The notes under the pieces are model-generated. The model saw only the letters and a list, made by a program, of their open reading frames with translations. It was not told where the DNA came from and did not search any database. This document shows, piece by piece, positions 1-8,869 of a stretch of DNA of 64,000 nt. The number at the start of each line of letters is the position of its first letter. Positions within the stretch are counted from its first letter, which is position 1. The translations under genes were made by a program, and so were the position numbers. The DNA is from Acidobacteriota bacterium (GTDB taxonomy: Bacteria; Acidobacteriota; Terriglobia; Terriglobales; Acidobacteriaceae). The stretch is taken from assembly GCA_021790995.1 (NCBI GenBank), contig JAJYFA010000003.1:1-64000 (forward strand), read 5' to 3'.

Positions 1-57
1 CAGTGACCAAAGTCGCTGGAAAGACGAGTGCGCCGTAGCGGCCGCACCTGCATCCAT

Positions 58-75
58 CCAGCCTGCATTGGCTGG
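58..75. repeat. Short inverted repeat just after the mlaF stop codon
   Basis: A perfect 6-bp inverted repeat (CCAGCC and GGCTGG around a 6-nt loop) begins directly after the mlaF stop on the minus strand. No T-run follows, so it is a weak terminator or mRNA-end structure at best. The 57 bases beyond it to the window edge show no gene I can recognise; a partner mlaD could start beyond the edge. Confidence 0.4.
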
Positions 76-915
76 CTAATCCAGAAATTCGCGCACGAAC
101 GCGTCCTGGGAGTGCACGAGTTCGCGGAGCGAGCCGTCGAAGATCAGCCGGCCCTCGTTGAGCATGAGAAAGGTGGTGTCGCGGTTGGTTTCACCTTCAG
201 GTAGCGGAACCATACGCTCCTGTTCGCTGTCAAAACGATGCGTGCAGATCGTGAAGGCGTCCTGCAGGCGGTGCGTGACGACCAGCGCCGGAGTTGCCCG
301 CACGTCGCGTTGCTTCACGATAAGTTCGATGATGGTGTTGGAGGTGACGGGATCGAGACCGCCAGTGGGAGAGTCGTAGAGAATCAGCTCCGGCTGATGA
401 ATCATGGCGCGGGCAATGGCCACTCGCCGCCTCATGCCGCCGGAGAGGCTTGCGGGATAGAGTGCGAAGGTTTGCTCCAGGCCGACGAAGCGCAGAGCCT
501 CGTGCACGCGGGCGTCGATCTCTTCGTCTGGCGCGCGCTCCTGGATCAACTGGTAGGCGACGTTGTCGCGCACCGTCAGCGAGTCGAAGAGAGCGCCTTC
601 CTGAAAGACCATGCCGGCTCGCGCCCGCAGTGGAAAGAGATCCTCCTCGGGCATGTGCGAGATGTCTTCGCCGAAGAGCTGCACGCTGCCTTCGAGGGGG
701 CGGAGCAGCCCGATGATGAGCTTGAGCAGGACGCTTTTGCCCACGCCGGCCGGGCCCAGCAGAATACGCGTCTCCGTCGGCGCTACCGTAAAGCTTACCT
801 CCTCGAAAACCGGCCGGCCGTCGAAGCCTGCGGCGGCATTGTGCAATGCCACGACGTGGCCGGCATTGGAGGCGGCAATCGTCGGGTTGGCCGTTGCATG
901 GGCGGAGTCATTCAT
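76..915 (-). CDS. mlaF: MlaF-like ABC transporter ATP-binding protein
   Basis: A 279-residue ATPase of the MCE/Mla phospholipid-transport type, expected to power lipid movement between inner and outer membranes with the MlaE permease. The Walker A motif GPAGVGKS lies at about residues 54-61, the signature LSGGMRRR near 157, and the Walker B region reads LILYDSPTGGLDP near 177-189. The residue after the Walker B aspartate (D181) is Ser182, where the catalytic Glu is expected; this is read directly from the DNA. The start is the ATG at 915, which overlaps the mlaE stop by 4 bp (ATGA), so the two are translationally coupled. No substrate-binding MlaD is visible; it may lie beyond the window edge. 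Confidence 0.9.
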   Translation of the reverse strand: MNDSAHATANPTIAASNAGHVVALHNAAAGFDGRPVFEEVSFTVAPTETRILLGPAGVGKSVLLKLIIGLLRPLEGSVQLFGEDISHMPEEDLFPLRARAGMVFQEGALFDSLTVRDNVAYQLIQERAPDEEIDARVHEALRFVGLEQTFALYPASLSGGMRRRVAIARAMIHQPELILYDSPTGGLDPVTSNTIIELIVKQRDVRATPALVVTHRLQDAFTICTHRFDSEQERMVPLPEGETNRDTTFLMLNEGRLIFDGSLRELVHSQDAFVREFLD

Positions 916-1700
916 GAGGGCAGGACAGGAAGAATCGAGAGCAGAACGTGCGTGATCAGAAAGTCGACAAAGATGATGAGCACAGACGAATTGACCACAG
1001 CCGAGATTGTCGAGCGGCCCACGCCCTCTGTGCCGCCCGTCGTCCTCATCCCGTAGAAGCAGCCTACTGAGGCGACGATGTAGCCAAAGAAGATCGGCTT
1101 GACGAGCCCCTGGAGGATGTCGGCCAAGCCTAGATGTTCGTAGGTCATGTGGAAATACTGCGTGCCGTTCTGGTGGTTCAGGAATACGGTGACTGCGGCG
1201 CCGCCGATGATGCCGAACGCGTCGGCCACAATGGTGAGGAAAAGAAGCATGACGATCGTCGCGAAAACGCGCGGCGTCACCAGCTTGCGCATGGGATCGA
1301 CGCCTAGAGCCCGCATGGCGTCGATCTGTTCGGTCACGACCATAGACCCAAGTTCGCTCGCCATCGACGACGCGTTGCGGCCCGAGACCATGATTCCGGT
1401 CAGCACCGCGCCTAGTTCGCGGATCATGGTGAGGCTGACGAACTGGCCCGTGACGGCGGTAGCCCCGAAGGCCGAAAGCGTGGCCGCGGACTGCAGCGCG
1501 AGCACGCCCCCGGTGAAAAATCCCGAAAGGACGACAATGGGCAGCGAACCGACGCCGATAATGTCGGACTGAATCAGGAAATCCGTCCAGTAGATGGGCG
1601 GCCGGAAGAGATTCATGAAGGCGTGCCACGCAAACAGGGAATACTCCTGGAGGGTAAGCACGATTTGCTTGGCGGTACGGTCGATTGTCTGGATCGCCAT
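912..1700 (-). CDS. mlaE: MlaE-like ABC transporter permease
   Basis: A 262-residue integral membrane permease of the MlaE/YrbE family, the membrane partner of MlaF in retrograde phospholipid transport or MCE-type import. Five to six hydrophobic segments are visible, with the family-typical stretches VLSGFFTGGVLALQ, the region around ELGAVLTGIMVSGRNAS, and a conserved acidic/glycine segment SELGSMVVTEQIDAMRALG. The open frame extends further upstream, but the ATG at 1700 gives the usual family length and begins with MAIQTIDRTAK, so I chose it. It is the first gene of a two-gene operon with mlaF and diverges from mrdA across about 210 bp. Confidence 0.9.
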   Translation of the reverse strand: MAIQTIDRTAKQIVLTLQEYSLFAWHAFMNLFRPPIYWTDFLIQSDIIGVGSLPIVVLSGFFTGGVLALQSAATLSAFGATAVTGQFVSLTMIRELGAVLTGIMVSGRNASSMASELGSMVVTEQIDAMRALGVDPMRKLVTPRVFATIVMLLFLTIVADAFGIIGGAAVTVFLNHQNGTQYFHMTYEHLGLADILQGLVKPIFFGYIVASVGCFYGMRTTGGTEGVGRSTISAVVNSSVLIIFVDFLITHVLLSILPVLPS

Positions 1701-1914
1701 CAGAGGCCAGCCTTCCCATGGAGACGATTGCGGCGCTTCCCAGCTCAGAATAGCGCATGGCAGAGACCGCCATGGTGGCTGACTCCGGCAAATTTCCTCT
1801 TCAGCATCTGCAAGGCAATGAAAATGCATTCTGTTTTACGCGATTGTGCCTGTTCTTCACGGGAAGCAAGGCGCAGACGGCATCGGATTTCGCTGTATCC
1901 TGAAAATAGCGCTC

Positions 1915-4038
1915 ATGGTTCCCCTCGGCGGCAATCGCGGTGAAAAACTCTCCACGTTCAAGCTGGCGGTGGTGCAGTACGGCATTTTGTTCATGATGCT
2001 GGGGCTGGCCGCCGGTTTGTGGCGGTTGCAGGTGCTTGACGTGGATAACTACCGGCAGCTCGCCCAGGAGAATCGTATCCGCAAGGAGCCGATTCTGGCC
2101 CCGCGCGGCAAGCTCTTCGACCGCGACAACCGGCTCGTTGTGGACAACTATCCATCGGTCACCTGCTTCCTGGTGCGCGAGCAGAGCCGGCATGTGGATG
2201 CCGATCTGCCGCTGATTGCCAAGGGCCTGGATCTCGATTTCGAACAGTTGCGCGCAACACTCTATCGCTACCGCCATGAACCTGGTTATCAGCCCATCCC
2301 CATCAAACAGGATGTCACCGCCGACGAGCAGGCGTTTATCGCGGCTCATCGCAATGAGCTGCCCGAGCTGGAGACCATCGACGAAGAGCGGCGGCTCTAC
2401 CCGCGCGACGGTTTTGCCTCGCACCTGATCGGCTACGTGGGCGAGGTAAGTGAGGAGGATCTGAATAATCCCCGCTTTGCCTATTACCAGCCGGGCGATG
2501 TGGTGGGCAAGGCCGGCGTGGAAGAGACCTACGACGAGCTGCTGCGCGGGCAGGACGGCAGCCGCGAGGTGGTTGTGGACAGCCACGGACGCGAGGCGGG
2601 CTTTCTGGGCATCGAGCACGCCATTCCGGGGCAGGATCTGCGGCTGACCATCGACAACGACCTGCAGCAGGCTGCCGAGCTGGCCCTGGGCGATCGCGAG
2701 GGAGCAATCGTGGCGATGGACCCGCGCAACGGCGAGATTCTGGCCATGGTCTCGCACCCCAGCTTCGACCCCAACGATTTTGCGGTGAAGATCAACCGCA
2801 CGGAGTGGAACCGGCTGGTCACCGACCCTGAACATCCGCTGATGAACAAGGCCATTCAGGCGCAGCTTGCGCCGGGATCGACCTTCAAGATTCTCATGGC
2901 GGTTGCCGGGCTTCAGGAAGGCATCGCACAGAACATGCACATCGTATGCAGCGGCGGCTGGGGCCCCTACGGCTACTACCACCACTGCGACGAGAAGCAC
3001 GGCGCGGTGGATATTCACAACGCCATTCCTTACTCCTGCGACACGTTCTTTTACATGCTGGGCGACAAGCTGGGCATCGATCGCATTGCGAAATACGCCA
3101 AGGAATTCGGATACGGACAGAAGACGGGAATCGACCTGCCCGGCGAACAGCCTGGACTGATGCCTTCGCAGCAGTGGGTGATCCGCAACTTCCACCACCG
3201 CTGGTACCCCGACGAGACGCTGGACGTCTCGATTGGGCAGGGAGCGGTCGAGGCCACACCGCTCCAACTGGCGCGCATCATCGGCGGCATCGCCTCGGAC
3301 GGGCATCTGGTGCGGCCGCATGTGGTCTTCCCCGACCAGCTTCCCGAGGATTTCCGCAAGTCGCTGCTTGACAGCTTTCCCGGATCGGGCGACGCGTATG
3401 TGCCCATCGATCCCGATACCTGGCAGACCGTTACTGACGGAATGGCCGATGTGACCGAGCCCGGTTTGTATCATACCGCCGGATCGGCGCATCTTGAGGG
3501 CATCGACTTTGCCGGCAAAACCGGAACTGCGCAGCAGATGAGCCACGCGGCGCTGGAAAAGACCAATAAGGGCCGCAGCACCAATCCCAACGTCTGGTTC
3601 GTTGGCGTAACGCCGCGCCGCAATCCAGAGCTGGTGGTGGTGGTTCTGTGGCAGCATGGCGAGTTCAGCTACTACGCTGCGCGCATCGCCGCCAAGGTGG
3701 TCACGGCCTATGTGGACAAGAAGCGCCGCGAGGCGGGCAATCTGCCGCCGCAGAAAGCTGCCGCTCCGGTCGAGGTGGGCGCGATCTGGTCGGCGCCGCC
3801 CGTGCCGGACGCAAAAAGCGCCGAGGCTGGCCAGGGCCAGATTCAGGGCGGGCATTTCTTCGTCGAGAACGGACAGATGATGGCAGCGAAAAAAGCCCCC
3901 GCACAAGCCAGTTACCAGCCGGCGAATCGGCTGGCGCGCTTGCCCGGAGTTCATCCTTCTAGCCGTCCGGACGAGATCTCGGCCGCGCCGCCCGAACGCA
4001 GACCCCGGCTGAAGTCCCAACCGAGGAAGGACCCGTAG
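1915..4038 (+). CDS. mrdA: Penicillin-binding protein 2 (elongasome transpeptidase)
   Basis: A class B PBP that cross-links peptidoglycan during rod elongation together with RodA. With the ATG at 1915 it has 707 residues: one N-terminal transmembrane helix (about 12-35), a dimerisation domain, and a transpeptidase domain with SxxK as S322-T-F-K325, the SxN-type motif S374-C-D376, and KTGT at 535-538. All three catalytic motifs are intact. The protein carries an extra Pro/Ala-rich tail of roughly 80 residues after the catalytic domain, making it longer than the usual 600-650. The stop lies 4 bp before rodA, so the two form an operon. An upstream in-frame start exists but would precede the membrane anchor with a non-conserved segment. 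Confidence 0.95.
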   Translation: MVPLGGNRGEKLSTFKLAVVQYGILFMMLGLAAGLWRLQVLDVDNYRQLAQENRIRKEPILAPRGKLFDRDNRLVVDNYPSVTCFLVREQSRHVDADLPLIAKGLDLDFEQLRATLYRYRHEPGYQPIPIKQDVTADEQAFIAAHRNELPELETIDEERRLYPRDGFASHLIGYVGEVSEEDLNNPRFAYYQPGDVVGKAGVEETYDELLRGQDGSREVVVDSHGREAGFLGIEHAIPGQDLRLTIDNDLQQAAELALGDREGAIVAMDPRNGEILAMVSHPSFDPNDFAVKINRTEWNRLVTDPEHPLMNKAIQAQLAPGSTFKILMAVAGLQEGIAQNMHIVCSGGWGPYGYYHHCDEKHGAVDIHNAIPYSCDTFFYMLGDKLGIDRIAKYAKEFGYGQKTGIDLPGEQPGLMPSQQWVIRNFHHRWYPDETLDVSIGQGAVEATPLQLARIIGGIASDGHLVRPHVVFPDQLPEDFRKSLLDSFPGSGDAYVPIDPDTWQTVTDGMADVTEPGLYHTAGSAHLEGIDFAGKTGTAQQMSHAALEKTNKGRSTNPNVWFVGVTPRRNPELVVVVLWQHGEFSYYAARIAAKVVTAYVDKKRREAGNLPPQKAAAPVEVGAIWSAPPVPDAKSAEAGQGQIQGGHFFVENGQMMAAKKAPAQASYQPANRLARLPGVHPSSRPDEISAAPPERRPRLKSQPRKDP

Positions 4039-4042
4039 CGTC

Positions 4043-5149
4043 ATGCCACTTCGCCGTTTCTTGAGCTTTCGCGACTTCGACTGGTGGCTGCTGCTGCTGG
4101 TGCTGATGCTCTGTACGGTTTCGGTGGTAGAAGTGCATTCAGCCACGCTGCACACCCGGTTTTCGAGCTTTGGTACACGGCAAATCTTCTGGGTCGCGGC
4201 TGGCGTGGTCGGCATGTTTGCCTTCGCCAAGATCGACTATCATCGTGTGATCGACTGGGCCCCGTGGGCCTATGGAGCCGGTCTTCTGGCGCTGGTTGCG
4301 GTGCTGTCGCCACTGGGCCACAAAGCCCTGGGCGGACGCCGCTGGATCAGGCTCGGTCCCGTGCTGGTGCAGCCCTCCGAGTACGTCAAGCTGGTGCTGG
4401 TGCTAATGGTGGCGCGCTATTTTGCCAATCTCGGCGGGCGCAACGTGACGTGGAAGGAGATCTTCAAGGCTTTTGCCCTGGTCGGTCTGCCCATGCTGCT
4501 GGTCTTGAAGCAGCCCGATCTCGGGACGACCCTTACCTACATGCCGATTCTGGTGGCCGGCCTGTTTCTGGGCGGGCTCAACCTGCGTCAGGGACTGATT
4601 CTACTTCTCTGCGGTGCTGTGCTCGCCGGAGGAGTGTGGTCAAGTGGAAGGTTTTTGAAACCCTACCAAAAGGCTCGCCTGACCAGCTTCGTCAATCCCC
4701 AGAACGACCCCCGCGGCGCCGGCTACCAGGTGCTGCAATCGGAGATTGCCGTGGGGTCCGGTGGGATATGGGGCAAAGGATCGGAGAAGGGCACCCAGAC
4801 GCAGGGATACTTCCTGCCCATTCCCTATACGGACTTCATCTTTGCCGCCCTGAGCGAGGAACATGGCTTTATCGGCGCGATTTTTGTGCTGCTGCTATAC
4901 TTCCTAATATTGATGCGTTTGATTCAGAACGCGCAAACAGCCTCCGACCTGCCCGGTTCTCTCATTATCATGGGGATTGTGGCTGTGTTGACCTTCCAGA
5001 TCGCGGTCAACGTTGGCATGGTCATAGGGTTGATGCCCGTCACCGGAATCCCTTTACCTTTATTGAGTTACGGCGGATCTTCGGTGTTGTTTACGTTCCT
5101 GGCGCTGGGCGTGGCGATGAATGTCCGCATGCGCCGGTTCGTCAACTGA
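4043..5149 (+). CDS. rodA: RodA SEDS-family peptidoglycan glycosyltransferase
   Basis: A 368-residue polytopic protein of the SEDS (RodA/FtsW) family that polymerises lipid II into glycan strands for cell elongation as partner of PBP2. About ten hydrophobic helices are visible. Family hallmarks include GGRRWIRLGPVLVQPSEYVKL (about 99-119), the loop LKQPDLGTTLTYMP with the catalytic Asp, and the C-terminal GIPLPLLSYGGSS segment. It starts 4 bp after mrdA and is presumably cotranscribed. The tail ends about 560 bp before the RNase E/G gene, giving the common order mrdA-rodA-rng, though mreBCD is not directly upstream here. Confidence 0.95.
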   Translation: MPLRRFLSFRDFDWWLLLLVLMLCTVSVVEVHSATLHTRFSSFGTRQIFWVAAGVVGMFAFAKIDYHRVIDWAPWAYGAGLLALVAVLSPLGHKALGGRRWIRLGPVLVQPSEYVKLVLVLMVARYFANLGGRNVTWKEIFKAFALVGLPMLLVLKQPDLGTTLTYMPILVAGLFLGGLNLRQGLILLLCGAVLAGGVWSSGRFLKPYQKARLTSFVNPQNDPRGAGYQVLQSEIAVGSGGIWGKGSEKGTQTQGYFLPIPYTDFIFAALSEEHGFIGAIFVLLLYFLILMRLIQNAQTASDLPGSLIIMGIVAVLTFQIAVNVGMVIGLMPVTGIPLPLLSYGGSSVLFTFLALGVAMNVRMRRFVN

Positions 5150-5712
5150 CGCATCTCGATCCGAGAGGGTCCAGGTGTTGTCAGTCGCAGGTATTGTTGT
5201 GTGCGGCCCGCGAGCGATTCAAGATTGCTTCGGGCTGCAAGAGCAGGATTTTTCATGTATTTCGCCGGCTCTGGTCCCATGGATCGCGCCTGGCAGGATT
5301 GGATTTATGAGCACGCAGAGACGGGAAAGCCGCTCCGCTCCAGCGACCGGAATCGGTCGTAACGAGATGCGAGACGGCTCGCGGCTTGCCGAGGGCAAGG
5401 ATCGCGCAATCCGGTCGAAGCAGGCGGGCGCCACGACGAACTTCCCTGCGCACGCTTCCGATCGAACGGCCCGCACGGCATATTCGCCGGCCGTGGCCGC
5501 CCGAATCGCTCTGCATCAGGATGACCGCAACCAGCAACTTGTTCGGCTTTTGTGCCCCGGTTCGCCGCCTATGAGGCTGGCAGCCGCGCATCGGCCGTTC
5601 TTCGATCGCCCAAGCGGTTCTCTGCTCATCGCCTCGCCTGCCATCTTCGCGCGCGTCCATTGAACCTTGCCGCAGGCTCCGGCCGCCTGAGGCTGCCGGA
5701 CGGAAAGGTACG
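5150..5712 (+). other. Long rodA-rng intergenic region / RNase leader
   Basis: A 563-bp gap in front of the RNase E/G gene. I see no convincing full-size gene in any frame; the open frames present are of the shadow type that high GC produces. It contains one short ORF with a good ribosome binding site (see 5255-5362). Long 5' leaders on rne are known in Escherichia coli, where they mediate autoregulation; a similar role here is inference only. Confidence 0.5.
5255..5362 (+). CDS. Candidate small ORF in the RNase E/G leader
   Basis: A 35-codon frame starting with ATG, preceded by AGGA at 6-nt spacing, a good Shine-Dalgarno. The peptide begins MYFAGSGPMDRAWQDW and continues IYEHAETGKPL, with three Trp/Tyr-rich positions and an amphipathic look rather than the Arg/Pro/Ala-rich composition of random frames in this genome. 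It lies between rodA and rng and could be a genuine small protein or an upstream ORF that tunes rng translation. I do not recognise a family. It could equally be chance; comparison with related genomes would decide. Confidence 0.35.
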   Translation: MYFAGSGPMDRAWQDWIYEHAETGKPLRSSDRNRS

Positions 5713-8658
5713 ATGGCAAAGGAAATTTGTATCTCCAGCACGCCGCATGAAACGCGGCTTGCAATTCTGGAAGACGATCAACTCGCGGAAATCTACTACG
5801 AGCGCGAAAACGAGTACACCCTGGCGGGTTCCATTTACAACGGGCGCGTGACGCGGGTATTGCCGGGCATGCAGTCGGCGTTTGTCGATCTTGGCCTTGA
5901 GCGCGATGCGTTCCTCTACGTCACCGACTTCATGGAGCTCGAAGACCAGGAAGAGACCGACGAGCTTGAGAAGGCTGCTGCCACTGGCCACGCGCCGCGC
6001 GAGGTGCGTCACCCGCATGGCGTTCCTGAAAGCAGCGGCCGCGAGGGCTCGCGGCAGGCAGAACGGGCTCAGGGCGAGCGCGGCGGGCGACGTCAGGAAT
6101 TCCGCCATGAACGTGGCACGCCGGAAGAAATCACCACAGAAGCGGTTGCTTCGGAACCCGCAACGATTCCCGCGCCGGCTGAGGCCGGGCAGAAGCAGGA
6201 AGCACAGGGCGGACGCCGCTGGCGTGGACGCCGCCGTCGCCGCGGGCGCGGCCAGGGCGTGGCTCCGGAGGCGGTTGCCGAGGAGGAAACAGGCTTCGCT
6301 GAGCCGGCCGAAACCGTTGAGATCAAGCAGGAAGCCCACCGAGAGCAGGAAATCGCGCCCGAGCCTTATGAGGCGCCGGCAAAGCAGTCTTACAAGGCTG
6401 CTGCGGCTTTTGTGCTGCCAGGTGAATCACTTTCGAAGTACGGCGGCACGCCGTCGCCCGAGACGCAGAATGCGGCTGCGGAGACCGCGGCGCCGACGCG
6501 TCCCTTCTCTACCTCAAAGCCCTCCACGCTGATTGAAGCGCCGATCACATGGGACGGAAGCGGCCTGTTGCCCGGCGAGTCGCTCTCGCGGCATCGCGAG
6601 AGGCTGGCTGAATCCGCGGTTGAGACCGAAGCGCAAAGCGAAGCCTCCACTGCGCCTGAGACGGAGCAGACGGTTGACGAAGAGTTCGAGGAGTATGCGT
6701 CCTCGCCTGAAGAAGCATTGCCAGTGATGGAAGCACCGAAGCAGGCGGACTTCGAGTTCGAAGAAGAGACCGCCGAAGCGGGCGCGATCGGGGAGTTTTC
6801 GCAGACAAGCGAAGTCGAACTCGAAACGGACGAAGACGAAATCGCGGTCGAAGACGAGTTTGAGGAAACAACGGAGTCGGCTCCAACGGAAACCGAAGCT
6901 GTAGCCGAGTCCCCTGCCACCACGCACCAATCGCCGGGGGAAGCCGAGCCGGAAAAGAACGCACAAAACGCCTCTGCCTCGCATCGCGTCGATCCCGCGT
7001 CACCCACTGGCTTCCGGATCTTTGGCTTTGGCAAGAAAAAGAAGGCCGAGGAAGAGGAGGCCGCAAAGCCTGCTGCCGCTCCGGCTTCAACCTATGCGCC
7101 GGGCGTGGGACTTGTGGAAGAGGAAGTCATCGAGGGCGAGGAGATCGATGGCGCGCACCACATGCGTCGTCACAAGCCCGAGGCGCACGACCTGGACGAC
7201 TACGAAGAGGAGACGCTGCCCACGCATATGCGCAACGGCGATTTTGGCGAGATGCTGCAGGAAGCGCACCTCGATCATCGCATCCAGCGCAACTTTGACG
7301 AGCCGAACGGCGAGGAAGAAGAGACGGCCGAGGAAGAGGAGACCGCACCAAGCGCGCGGCCTTCGCGCGGCCGTGATCGCCGCGATCGCGGGCAGCGCGG
7401 GCGCGGACAGCAGCGCCGCGGCCCCTCGCGCCGCTCGGCGCAGACCTCCAATCTGCCCATCATCTCCGACCTCTTGAAGTCTGGCCAGGAGATTCTGGTG
7501 CAGATCGCCAAGGAGCCCATCGCCAAGAAGGGCGCGCGCATCACCAGCCACATCGCCCTGCCGGGCCGCTTCCTGGTCTTCATGCCCACGGTGAGCCATG
7601 TGGGCGTGAGCCGCAAGATCGCCTCCGACGAGGAGCGCCATCGCCTCAAGCGCATTTTGCTGCATGAGCGCGGCGAGGCTTCCGGCGGATTCATCGTGCG
7701 CACCGCGGCCGATGGCGCGTCGGAGGATGAACTCCGCGCCGACCTGCGCTTCCTGTTGAATCTCTGGAACGACATCAAGCAGCGTTCCGAGTCGTCAAAG
7801 TCACCCGCGCTGATTTATCACGATCTCTCGCTGATCGAGCGCATCCTGCGCGACCAGGTGAGCGACAACTTCTCAAATATCTGGGTCGATTCCGAGGCCG
7901 ACTACGAGCGCATCGTGCGCTTCCTCAACCGCTTCTCGCCCTCGCTGGTGCGGCGCGTCAAGCTCTACACCAAGGAGACGCCGCTTTTCGAACACTTCGG
8001 TATCGAGGACGAGATCTCGAAGGCCCTGCGCTCGAAGGTCTGGCTCAAGTCTGGCGGTTCGATCGTCATCAATCAGACCGAGGCGCTGGTCGCTATTGAC
8101 ATCAACACGGGCAAGTATGTCGGCAAGAGCGCGCGGCTTGAGGATACGATCCTGAAGACCAACCTCGATGCCGTGCCGGAGATCGTGCGCCAGATTCGCC
8201 TGCGCGACCTGGGCGGCATTATCGTGATCGACTTCATCGACATGGACGAGCGCAAGAACCGCTACAAGGTCATGGCGGCGCTCGAAGAGGCCCTGAAGAG
8301 CGACCGTGCTCCAACTAAGGTGTTGCAGTTCAACGACTTTGGGCTGGTCGCGATTACGCGCAAGCGCGTCAAGCAGTCGCTGGAGCGCACTTTAAGCGTG
8401 CCCTGCCCGACCTGTCAAGCGACCGGCATGGTCAAGAGTTCAACCACCGTTTGCAATGAGATTTACATCGAGTTGCGCAAGATGCGCAAGCACTTCGAGA
8501 ATCCTGATGTGATGCTGCGCGTGCATCCGGAAACGGTGAAGGTGCTCAAGAGCAATAACGCCCGCTGGCTGAACGAGTTTGAGGATCTGATTGGGCGCAA
8601 TCTGCTGCTCAAGAGCGATCCCACCCTCCATCCCGAGCAGTTCGATATTCAGGGATAG
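5713..8658 (+). CDS. rng: Ribonuclease E/G with a large insertion in the S1 domain
   Basis: A 981-residue endoribonuclease of the RNase E/G family that initiates mRNA decay and matures rRNA. The first half of the S1 domain is at residues 1-80; the sequence then runs through about 500 residues of acidic, Ala/Glu/Pro-rich and Arg-rich low complexity before the S1 fold resumes near residue 580 (NLPIISDLLKSGQEILVQI). The catalytic core is intact: D796 (AIDINTG), D840 (VIDFIDMD) and the zinc-link C898-P-T-C901. The insert has an RG/RR-rich block near 560-578 and two copies of LPGESLS (235-241, 286-292). The start is the ATG at 5713 with AAAGG at 5 nt. The C-terminal scaffold typical of E. coli RNase E is absent; the insert may replace it. 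Confidence 0.93.
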   Translation: MAKEICISSTPHETRLAILEDDQLAEIYYERENEYTLAGSIYNGRVTRVLPGMQSAFVDLGLERDAFLYVTDFMELEDQEETDELEKAAATGHAPREVRHPHGVPESSGREGSRQAERAQGERGGRRQEFRHERGTPEEITTEAVASEPATIPAPAEAGQKQEAQGGRRWRGRRRRRGRGQGVAPEAVAEEETGFAEPAETVEIKQEAHREQEIAPEPYEAPAKQSYKAAAAFVLPGESLSKYGGTPSPETQNAAAETAAPTRPFSTSKPSTLIEAPITWDGSGLLPGESLSRHRERLAESAVETEAQSEASTAPETEQTVDEEFEEYASSPEEALPVMEAPKQADFEFEEETAEAGAIGEFSQTSEVELETDEDEIAVEDEFEETTESAPTETEAVAESPATTHQSPGEAEPEKNAQNASASHRVDPASPTGFRIFGFGKKKKAEEEEAAKPAAAPASTYAPGVGLVEEEVIEGEEIDGAHHMRRHKPEAHDLDDYEEETLPTHMRNGDFGEMLQEAHLDHRIQRNFDEPNGEEEETAEEEETAPSARPSRGRDRRDRGQRGRGQQRRGPSRRSAQTSNLPIISDLLKSGQEILVQIAKEPIAKKGARITSHIALPGRFLVFMPTVSHVGVSRKIASDEERHRLKRILLHERGEASGGFIVRTAADGASEDELRADLRFLLNLWNDIKQRSESSKSPALIYHDLSLIERILRDQVSDNFSNIWVDSEADYERIVRFLNRFSPSLVRRVKLYTKETPLFEHFGIEDEISKALRSKVWLKSGGSIVINQTEALVAIDINTGKYVGKSARLEDTILKTNLDAVPEIVRQIRLRDLGGIIVIDFIDMDERKNRYKVMAALEEALKSDRAPTKVLQFNDFGLVAITRKRVKQSLERTLSVPCPTCQATGMVKSSTTVCNEIYIELRKMRKHFENPDVMLRVHPETVKVLKSNNARWLNEFEDLIGRNLLLKSDPTLHPEQFDIQG

Positions 8659-8682
8659 ATGCGGCGGGTCTGCGAGTCCGCC

Positions 8683-8710
8683 AAAGGCCGGAGCGACCGC
8701 TTCGGCCTTT
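8683..8710 (+). terminator. Hairpin downstream of rng
   Basis: Perfect 8-bp arms AAAGGCCG (8683-8690) and CGGCCTTT (8703-8710), with further pairing possible inside, lie 25 bp after the rng stop. The A and T runs form the base of the stem, as in many bidirectional rho-independent terminators, although the T-run is only three bases. Confidence 0.6.
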
Positions 8711-8812
8711 GAAGTTGCGGCGCCTCACCGGATCACCAGGCGCCGGCATGGCCATTGTGGCTGCTCCAGGAAGATTCCGGGCAACCTTTGGCTGGATTTG
8801 GGTTCTAACTTA

Positions 8813-8841
8813 TTGACTGGGAGAGTGATCTCCCTGATGAT
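8813..8841 (+). promoter_or_regulatory. Promoter with an inverted repeat in its spacer
   Basis: TTGACT (8813-8818), a 17-bp spacer and GATGAT (8836-8841) fit a sigma70-type promoter; transcription would start near 8848, about 22 nt before the ATG at 8870. The spacer contains a perfect inverted repeat GGGAGA-N4-TCTCCC (8819-8834) filling the space between -35 and -10, an ideal operator position. The match to -10 is only partial. Confidence 0.5.
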
Positions 8842-8869
8842 AAGAGAGACTTGTCGTGAGGTAAATGCC

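Noticed and set aside
1801-4230. An 809-codon open frame on the minus strand opposite mrdA
   Set aside because: It mirrors the codon pattern of the true plus-strand gene, has no recognisable domain, and overlaps PBP2 with all its catalytic motifs.
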